Shown here one piece after another: positions 57,801 to 64,000 of a DNA stretch of 64,000 bases. Within the stretch, counting starts at the first letter, position 1, and the number at the start of each line of letters is the position of its first letter. Location of the stretch: contig JAACJM010000227.1 in NCBI GenBank assembly GCA_013368315.1, positions 62,001 through 126,000 on the forward strand. Reading direction: 5' to 3'. Both the position numbers and the translations under genes were made by a program. The notes under the pieces are model-generated. The model saw only the letters and a program-made list of their open reading frames with translations, had not been told where the DNA came from and made no database searches. Source of the stretch: Tetrapyrgos nigripes. Its lineage: Eukaryota; Basidiomycota; Agaricomycetes; Agaricales; Campanellaceae.

Positions 57801-58376
57801 TCCTCGTCCAATACTCCACCACTTGTCTTTTTCTTCGGCCTTGGGCTTGAGCATAGCTACCGCTGGTGGCGTAACCGACGGTATATTCGTTACTTCCTCT
57901 AGAGCGCCGCCTCCCGTACCCCATCTCATACCATCCAAACCGGCCCTTGATTTCTTCTTCTTCACCATGAGGATCTCGCCGATCTCAGGGTCGTCGGCAG
58001 GGTCGACGTAGATATCAAATCCACGACGCGACGAAGACGAGGCCCCGACACGACGAACAACGTCTGAGAGGTCCTTTCCTCGTTGACTCTCCTTGTCCTT
58101 CTCTTTGCTGCTGCCAACGCCCAGTAAGCCAAGCTTTGACTTTTTGGGAACAAGGCGCTTTCGGGTGCAGCATCGTCGTTTTTTGGGTGCAATGGGAGAG
58201 GAAACAGAGGGAACAGAGGTCCAAGAAGAGTTCATGGAAGTGCTAGCCTCAGATGAGAGACCAGACGCAGACGGAGTCGCGGCGATGAGGCGTATAGAAG
58301 GTACATCGGGGTTTGCTTGTGTCGAGTAGGGTGCGGAGACCGGCGCTGCTGGTCGTGATATCGTATTGCGCATCAT
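51824..58376 (-). CDS. Large Ser-rich, mostly disordered protein of unknown function, about 2,075 aa
   Basis: Seven exons that stay in frame: 57698-58376, 56364-57644, 53475-56311, 53124-53424, 52518-53072, 51965-52460, 51824-51902 (6,228 nt). Start at ATG 58376 (the frame extends 9 nt further without an ATG). N-terminal 650 residues: Ser-rich with two Lys/Glu-rich charged helices (about 190-215 and 300-350; KEKEKEKEKER type). Middle: Pro/Ser-rich with many phosphosite-like HxRxxS motifs (RHSRQSSDFSF, GHGRNESNMSI, RRNDSNSSVSS). C-terminal third: a compact conserved-looking block SVFVVDADTASIHSTESFWD, DERGIVALRKYYDLRNEAEH, TVSESKRVWVDTPFSVYALQ, then an Arg-rich tail ending RPTPARPSARV. Probably a scaffold or regulatory protein; not recognised. 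Confidence 0.85.
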
Positions 58377-59601
58377 GTCGTACAAATTTCGTTCAAAATA
58401 TAGTTAGCTTGAGAGTAGGGAAAAATTGAAAATAATAGATGTTGAGTGATGAGATGGAAATGAGGATCGTTGTTGAGATTGTTGTTGAGACTGAGAGCCA
58501 AAATGAGACAAGAAGTCGTATTTAGCCGTTATTCGCTCGTGAAGGCGTTACTTGATGCTTTTTTGCAATCACTGGAACCCTGTAGCCAGCGCGTTTTCGT
58601 TGTCAGTAAACGAGGAGGTAATTGCGATAGCAGAAGCTACCAGCTTACCTTCTCCACGCGTGCCTCCTACCCCAGCCTTGCGATACAGCAGATACTTCAC
58701 TGTTGATAGCAAACTTGCTGGCTGTTCTTGAGGGACGTTGTCGTCGGCGAAGGAGAACAAGGACAACTCGAGGCGGTGACGCTCGGTAAATCAACATTGG
58801 TCACGTGAACGCGATGGTGTGATGCGTGACGTGACAGCGGGAATTATGCGACGCGTCATCGCCATCAGGTACACCTCTCCGCAAGCACTCGTTCAGGAAG
58901 CCAAAATAATCAGCTTTCAGCTTTTCTCTATCATATCTGACTGAAAAGGCTGATTTTCGAAGGATTTTTCTGGGACCAACATACCACCAATGCGTCACCA
59001 ATCCCAAGGCCTGGCGGCCTAGGTCCCCTCCTGAAACGAAAAACTGTTGAAGAGGCGCCACTGTGACATTTTTGATTAACTTTGACCCTACTCCATGCAA
59101 ACTTACGGAGGACAAGATGGCCCCAATGATTATGGTGGCTTTGACCACTAACGGGGTGTCTACGTGACGCAAAGCTAGCCTGAGGACCAACCACTCAGGT
59201 TCCCAGGCTAACGCAAAGCGAAGAAGTCACTAGTTGTTTTCATCGCCCAGCTTTGCCCATCTAGTAGTGATGTGATGCAGCGAAAATTGAAGTGATGCAG
59301 CGACTGCGAAGCTTCCAGCAAATGTAAAGCTCCCTGTAATCCGATGTGTGTACTCAGTCTTTGCCAACTGGCCAAAACGGCTGTATCGTTGACCATAGTT
59401 CCTTTACAGGCTATATCCGCCGACTTGGCTTGGTTTTTGGTGGCGTCCAAGCTAAATTCTCATACCCCGATACGCTTTGACCCTCGTTTTGTCGATAACA
59501 TACTGTCAAAAGCGCTGGAGCAATCCAAGTCTATAAAATCGACCTTGTCAGGCAACCTAATCATCGTTGCTCCATTCCTCGCAAAGCAAGCTTCTGCCAC
59601 C
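58377..59601. other. Intergenic region between divergent genes
   Basis: Upstream region shared by the large minus-strand gene and the plus-strand gene at 59602. A minus-strand frame at 58801-59190 is open but lacks a recognised domain. A CACGTGA E-box-like site lies near 58801. Confidence 0.4.
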
Positions 59602-60373
59602 ATGTCTATTCGCCGTAACCTCTTCAAAAGACATCTCAACTCCAGTGGTCCCGGTAACATGTGCGTAGACTGTTTTCTCTTTCAGGAAACCAGTGTCTAA
59701 ACTCACGTTTCCTTGTAGGTATACTCCCGAACCCATTCGTCAGCCTGGCCTCCATCCATCGAAAGTCGTCTCCTAGCCCTTTTGCATCCCGATGACGACG
59801 GTCCCAGGCCTTATGAGACTCCAACGAGTGTTCCCTGACCTCGAGGATATGCGTCTATTCAGGCTCTTCAACATTTTTGACCGTCTCCGGCAATCACATG
59901 CCTGGCGAGCCTTCCAAATAGTCTACCCTCATGGAAGCGTCCCATGCTCCATACTATCTCTTAAACAAAGCGCCGTAACCTTCCCCCAACTTGTCGCTGC
60001 ACTGGACTGCCTATCCATCTGGCTAGACGAAGCCGAGGAGAGCCTGCAAAGTGCACCGAGGTGGTCGGCTGCTCACCAAGCTCTACCTGCAGTGGATCCC
60101 TTTTTGTGGGGAAAACAAGATCTCGCTGGGTGGCATCCACGGGGGCTTGCACCCGACGAAGGACCTTACGGAGAATGCGAGCCATACAAACTTCCGGGGG
60201 GGAAAAGCCGTGGCGACATCACCGAGGTTTTAGTTTCTGACTCGCGGACCATTCACTTTGACGACCGGTCTCAGGCAGAAGTCAAGACTGTCAGATACCA
60301 CGAGAGTTTACAAGACGAGATTATTCATCAAGGTCGTCCCCTAAGTCGTCTCTCTTGGTACCGGTCGCAGTAA
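59602..60373 (+). CDS. Unidentified protein, probably with one frameshift
   Basis: ATG at 59602 in an excellent start context (GCCACCATGTC): MSIRRNLFKRHLNSSGPGN. After a short intron (ending TTGTAG near 59719) the best reading is VYSRTHSSAWPPSIESRLLA, LLHPDDDGPRPYETPTSVP. It meets a TGA near 59835 but continues one frame over as DLEDMRLFRLFNIFDRLRQS to TAA at 60371-60373. An alternative splice gives a 38-residue peptide ending at 59776. The C-terminal part has GECEPYKLPGGKSRGDITEV. No family recognised. The start and the long second frame are good signs; the middle is uncertain. Confidence 0.5.
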
Positions 60374-60991
60374 ACCAATTCTTGTCTCGGACTCTGTACT
60401 ACCCTTTCTGTTACCTCGTTACTCTCAGTGTATACATCTATACCTTATACGCTATGCTTCTCTTGATGGCATCTTCTATATGTTTTTCATGTCCTCGAAT
60501 CTTGAAAATTTTCCGGGTCATCTCCGTAATCCAGTAGGCACTTAAGTGCTATGTGCGTCGTCAAGGCCACTGTGAGGTAATCGGTCAACAGCACAAAATC
60601 TTTTGGCGCTGGTCTGTCAGGACACCGGGTCTGTGCTTTGTGTTGTCAGGAACGACGCTCCAATGGCCACTGTCAGAGGAGACACTTACCCGGGAATCCC
60701 GGATCGATGCATTCCTGAGTACTAGCAGATCGCATGGTATTGTCCATATTGTCACCTTATAAGCACCCGAAACAACCATATTCATGAGGTCGACATACTA
60801 CTAAAGCTACATACAATCCGGTAAAGACAGTAAAGACAGTAAAGACGAACATATTAAGGTAACTATTACTCACAGAGTCATATGCATAGGCCAATTACGC
60901 AGTAACTAGAGAACATCATGCAAAGGAGAGATAGCTTGACAGCAAAGTTGCACAGCACGAAAGCGTAGTAAGAAAACATGTTTGCACAATT
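60374..60991. other. Intergenic region between convergent genes
   Basis: 3' flanks of the two genes. A short GTAAAGACA triplicate occurs at about 60821-60847. No gene is seen. Confidence 0.4.
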
Positions 60992-61155
60992 CTAATCGTC
61001 GTCAATGGCTCCAGGAGTGATGAGCACCATGGCTCCGCATTCTTCAATTGCCTGGATATCAGCTTCGCTAATACCAGCACTGCTAAAACTGTCGTCAAAA
61101 GAGGTATCCACCTCTTCGTCGTCATCATCAAGCTCTTCGCGGTCTTCGTCGTCAT

Positions 61156-62679
61156 CTAACGGGGGAGTGGGTTCAATGTGCACCTTCTGCACAGGCTGTA
61201 CCCAGAGTCCGCCTGAGCCCTCTTCGCAACTAGTGCAGACAGTTGACTGCCTTCTATCCTCCGAGAAGCGATATCCACCAAATTCGGACATGGCGCCACT
61301 CTGGATCTCACGGTAGCCAAAGACACTAAAGTCCTTCTCAACATCCCACACGAATCCTCCAGCGTCTTCTCAGTTCCCTCAGACCCAGGCTGAACTGGTT
61401 GGGGAGGATTCTGAGGGGCAAGCGCTAAAAGAAGGTTGGGGTCTGCATTCGAGAGGGAAATCTTCTTCAGAGACTGAAAAGCTCTGAGAAAGCGAAAGAA
61501 AGTCGGCTCGCTGGAGGAAAGACCACTCAATCCAAGGCGCTCAACGTTCATCAGTGGAAGTGTGCACCGACGGCTTTTGACAGGCACACCGGGAGAACTG
61601 GAAGCTGACGAAACTGAATCATCGTCGGCGTCTGCCTTGTCATCAGCTGATGACAGCCAGTCAAGGATAGGGGAAGCATCCCCATGTCCAAGTGGATCAG
61701 CGATGGTTGACACGTCTTCGAGGTCGAGACGTTTGATGGAGGGAAGACGGAACAAGGAGAGCAATTTAAGCCCATACTGGACGTTGGTGAAACCGAAATG
61801 AAATGTGAGGAGATTCTTTAGGACGAATGGGGAACCGGAGAGGCGTTTATCGTCTGGAAAATCCACGTAGTTTTCGGTAAAATCGTCCTTGCTGAGCTGT
61901 GGTCCCCAGCCTAGAATAGCCAGGTTTTCGAGGTTGGGGCAGGAGGAAAGGATATCCATGAACTCCTGAAGGGAAGGCATAACATCGTAAGCATGGTATT
62001 TGAATTCTAGTTTGCGAAGGTTGCGTATGGGGGACTCCACCCAGTCTACATGAACGCCTACGAGAGAGACCTCACGCAGGTGCTGCACAGGCCTCCCCCC
62101 GAACAGGGGAATCGGCTCCTTCAGGTCGTCTGGCTGAAAAGTTTCGCCCTCCGTAGCAAAATACGCATTGCAGCGCAAAAGGGCTAAGGTTTGCAGAGAG
62201 GAGGGTACCATAGCGAGCTCGTTTGTGAAGGATAGAAACGTGTGGATAGGTTCCCAAGTGTCCGTGTAGATTCTGAATGATTTCCATCGCTCGACGTGAG
62301 GAAGGAGGAGTTCGAGAAAGACCCGCATGTGCCGACCGGTGAAGTGATGCCTGTCTTTACCGTCCCAGTCCCATTCGTCATCCCGAAAGTCCATCAAGAT
62401 ACTGAGAGGACGGTTTTTCGAACGGGAAAGCCAAGCATGGGTTCGATAAATGGCTATCTCGCTGAAGTCGGTGATGTCTAAGTTGGTCCACAGAAAGCCG
62501 TCGGACAATGCAATGCTTCTCCAGCGGGTGCAGGTGTGTGAAATCGTCAAAGGCATAATGAATTCCGCATAATGATGAACATATTGATTTTCGTTACGTT
62601 CAGTCGTGAAAAGGAAGATGTTGTTGAGTACTTCGGTAGGGACGCGATCAAAAGGCGAAATTGGTCGTAGCACTGGCAT
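61156..62679 (-). CDS. F-box protein, 507 aa (may extend to 60992)
   Basis: ATG at 62679; F-box near the N-terminus (about residues 8-65: SPFDRVPTEVLNNIFLFTTE ... LTISHTCTRWRSIALSDGFLW). Then LRR-like repeats (LREVSLVGVHVDWVESPIRN, LPSIKRLDLEDVSTI, LMNVERLGLSGLSSSEPTFF), as in SCF substrate receptors. One uninterrupted frame to TAG at 61156. The end looks odd: after ALVAKRAQADSGYSL the frame gives CRRCTLNPLPR and stops. The next frame continues QKVHIEPTPPLDDDEDREEL and an acidic tail to 60992, the usual tail of this family. One missing base near 61200 would join them. Confidence 0.82.
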   Translation of the reverse strand: MPVLRPISPFDRVPTEVLNNIFLFTTERNENQYVHHYAEFIMPLTISHTCTRWRSIALSDGFLWTNLDITDFSEIAIYRTHAWLSRSKNRPLSILMDFRDDEWDWDGKDRHHFTGRHMRVFLELLLPHVERWKSFRIYTDTWEPIHTFLSFTNELAMVPSSLQTLALLRCNAYFATEGETFQPDDLKEPIPLFGGRPVQHLREVSLVGVHVDWVESPIRNLRKLEFKYHAYDVMPSLQEFMDILSSCPNLENLAILGWGPQLSKDDFTENYVDFPDDKRLSGSPFVLKNLLTFHFGFTNVQYGLKLLSLFRLPSIKRLDLEDVSTIADPLGHGDASPILDWLSSADDKADADDDSVSSASSSPGVPVKSRRCTLPLMNVERLGLSGLSSSEPTFFRFLRAFQSLKKISLSNADPNLLLALAPQNPPQPVQPGSEGTEKTLEDSCGMLRRTLVSLATVRSRVAPCPNLVDIASRRIEGSQLSALVAKRAQADSGYSLCRRCTLNPLPR

Positions 62680-64000
62680 GAAGAGATACTAGGTGTGTCG
62701 ACCGTTTCAAGAGGAAAGGTATTGGTGCTGGCTGTGTCGTCGGTTGCGACCAACTGAGACCTAGCAGCAGGTTCAATACGAGAGGAACCTGGTTCTGGCG
62801 ATTAGAATTGAAGAAGCATCAAGAAGCCATAGTCATTCGGACTCACATTCCTCCCAGTGCTGTTGAAGGGGAATTGGGGGTGCTAAGATCGACGGCAAGA
62901 GCAGAGTCGTGATTTATACGCGTCTGGAAATCATCATAGAAACCACGTCAATCACACGAGTCGGATCGAGACGGCACGCCGTACAGTATGTCTATAAAGG
63001 GTAGGTGAGAACCAAAGCGGTTTCAGTGCGCTTGCCTAGGCTTGCCTCGTGTTAAATGACGATAACTTCATCACAATCGCAAAATTGCCATTGTATGTGG
63101 ATGCGAGACATTGGTGGATGTTGTAGGTCCACCTTTTAACATCAGGCTGGGTGTATGTGTTATAGTCTGCCTCGTGGCGGGACTTGGAGTGAATCTTCAG
63201 CGCTGCCAGGGCCTGCTCGGGTGTATCAGACGAAATTAGGACGAAGATAGAAAGTTGAAAGACAATACCGGTTGGCAATGATGTCCAGTTGGCCACATAC
63301 TAGAATCAAGCGCGGCCCCGGGGCTCTTGAATTGAGAGCGCTTTGCAATTGCTAGCGTTTGACCGACGTCTGTAATTAAAATAATTGAAGGTTTCAGCTA
63401 GGTTAGATTACGCTACAGCACCATCTTCTTCCATCCAAAATCTGGACTTACTTATTGTAGCAGGTAACCATGGCTTTTTGTGAAGTCAGGGCGTAAGTAG
63501 TACCTGTTATTGTTGGGGGTTCTTGACAAGAAAAGTGGGGTCAAAGTTCTCACGATATTGGACGCTTGTTACTCCCGATTGTTGCCCGATTGCGTCGAAG
63601 TTTGCAGATGGTCACTCACTCTGGAAGCAATGCAGCATTATGCATCATGGCGTCGACTACATACCGAACAATGTGGCTGAAAATTGAAAAGGTGATACGG
63701 TCATACAGACATCTCGGATGTTGGGACTCTCACAGACTTCAAACTACCTGACGCCGATCCTCTCAAAGTCATCGTACTTTCTGCTCCTCCGATCAACTCA
63801 GGTTTCCCACGCCTGTCCCGATCCTCAGCCACTGGTTCCGTGAAGGGCGAAATCCCGAGGCCCTATGAGAAGGGGAGTTTCTGTAAAGGATTAGCTCAGC
63901 CTGCGATGAGACCCGGCCTCCAACTGGACCAAAAGGCCACAATATTCGGTACGTGTGAATACCGTCGCAGGCGCTATATATGGAGTAATGGTGATCATTA
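62680..64000. other. Intergenic region; possible exon near right edge
   Basis: Mostly without coding signal. Plus-strand 63690-63950 is open and protein-like (DVGTLTDFKLPDADPLKVIV, then SAPPINSGFPRL, ending at a GTACGTG donor-like site), but has no ATG and no recognised domain. It could be an exon of a gene that leaves the window or a degenerate fragment. Confidence 0.3.

Noticed and set aside
58801..59190. Minus-strand 129-codon open frame upstream of the large gene
   Set aside because: No recognised domain and it lies in the shared upstream region of two divergent genes; not supported.
63036..63296. Minus-strand 86-codon open frame
   Set aside because: Begins with GTG, not ATG, and has no domain or splice context.

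Overview
The window looks like nuclear DNA of a basidiomycete fungus of the Agaricomycetes. Host genes are split by short introns of about 50-75 bp with GT..AG ends. Several F-box genes of the kind expanded in mushrooms lie among single-copy genes, and the mobile DNA is typical of these fungi: hAT, copia, gypsy and DIRS-like elements, plus DUF6589 and RecQ-type relics. No rRNA, tRNA or CRISPR array was recognised.

Layout. 1-5.4 kb: the 3' end of a low-complexity gene and a 543-aa Ser-rich protein gene. 6.1-7.8 kb: two 5'-truncated genes facing away from each other, a DUF6589 protein (minus) and a RecQ-helicase tail (plus). 8.5-13.6 kb: an intact block of a small secreted Kre9/KNH-type gene, an F-box gene and an aldo-keto reductase (AKR) gene. 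14.4-15.1 kb: a non-autonomous hAT-like element. 16.2-26.2 kb: a second, rearranged copy of the KNH/F-box/AKR block. In it the KNH copy is broken by a stop codon and an internal inversion, the F-box copy is reduced to a 5' fragment, and the AKR copy is intact but inverted. A complete 4.5-kb hAT transposon sits inside this copy. 22.7-30.6 kb: direct repeats on both sides of the second AKR gene. The right-hand repeat is split by a 3.2-kb insertion (7-bp target duplication) and by a 426-bp hAT-like element (8-bp target duplication). 30.8-44.4 kb: a pile of retroelements (DIRS-like, gypsy-like, a full-length copia with both LTRs) and a hAT 3' end. 45-49.7 kb: NmrA-like, PEBP and F-box genes. 50.3-51.2 kb: a LINE reverse-transcriptase relic interrupted by a 391-bp TIR element. 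51.8-58.4 kb: one 7-exon gene for a protein of about 2,075 aa of unknown function. 59.6-62.7 kb: an unidentified gene and another F-box gene.

The host genes do not form an obvious pathway. The main story is structural: a three-gene segment was duplicated, locally inverted and colonised by transposons, and uninterrupted duplicate copies reveal the empty target sites. I did not find a clearly new defence or metabolic system. The candidates most worth pursuing are the inverted AKR duplication, the DUF6589/RecQ divergent relic and the 3.2-kb insertion. Four genes seem to need a single-base frameshift, and a fifth a frameshift or a short intron, to read through, which may reflect residual assembly indels.
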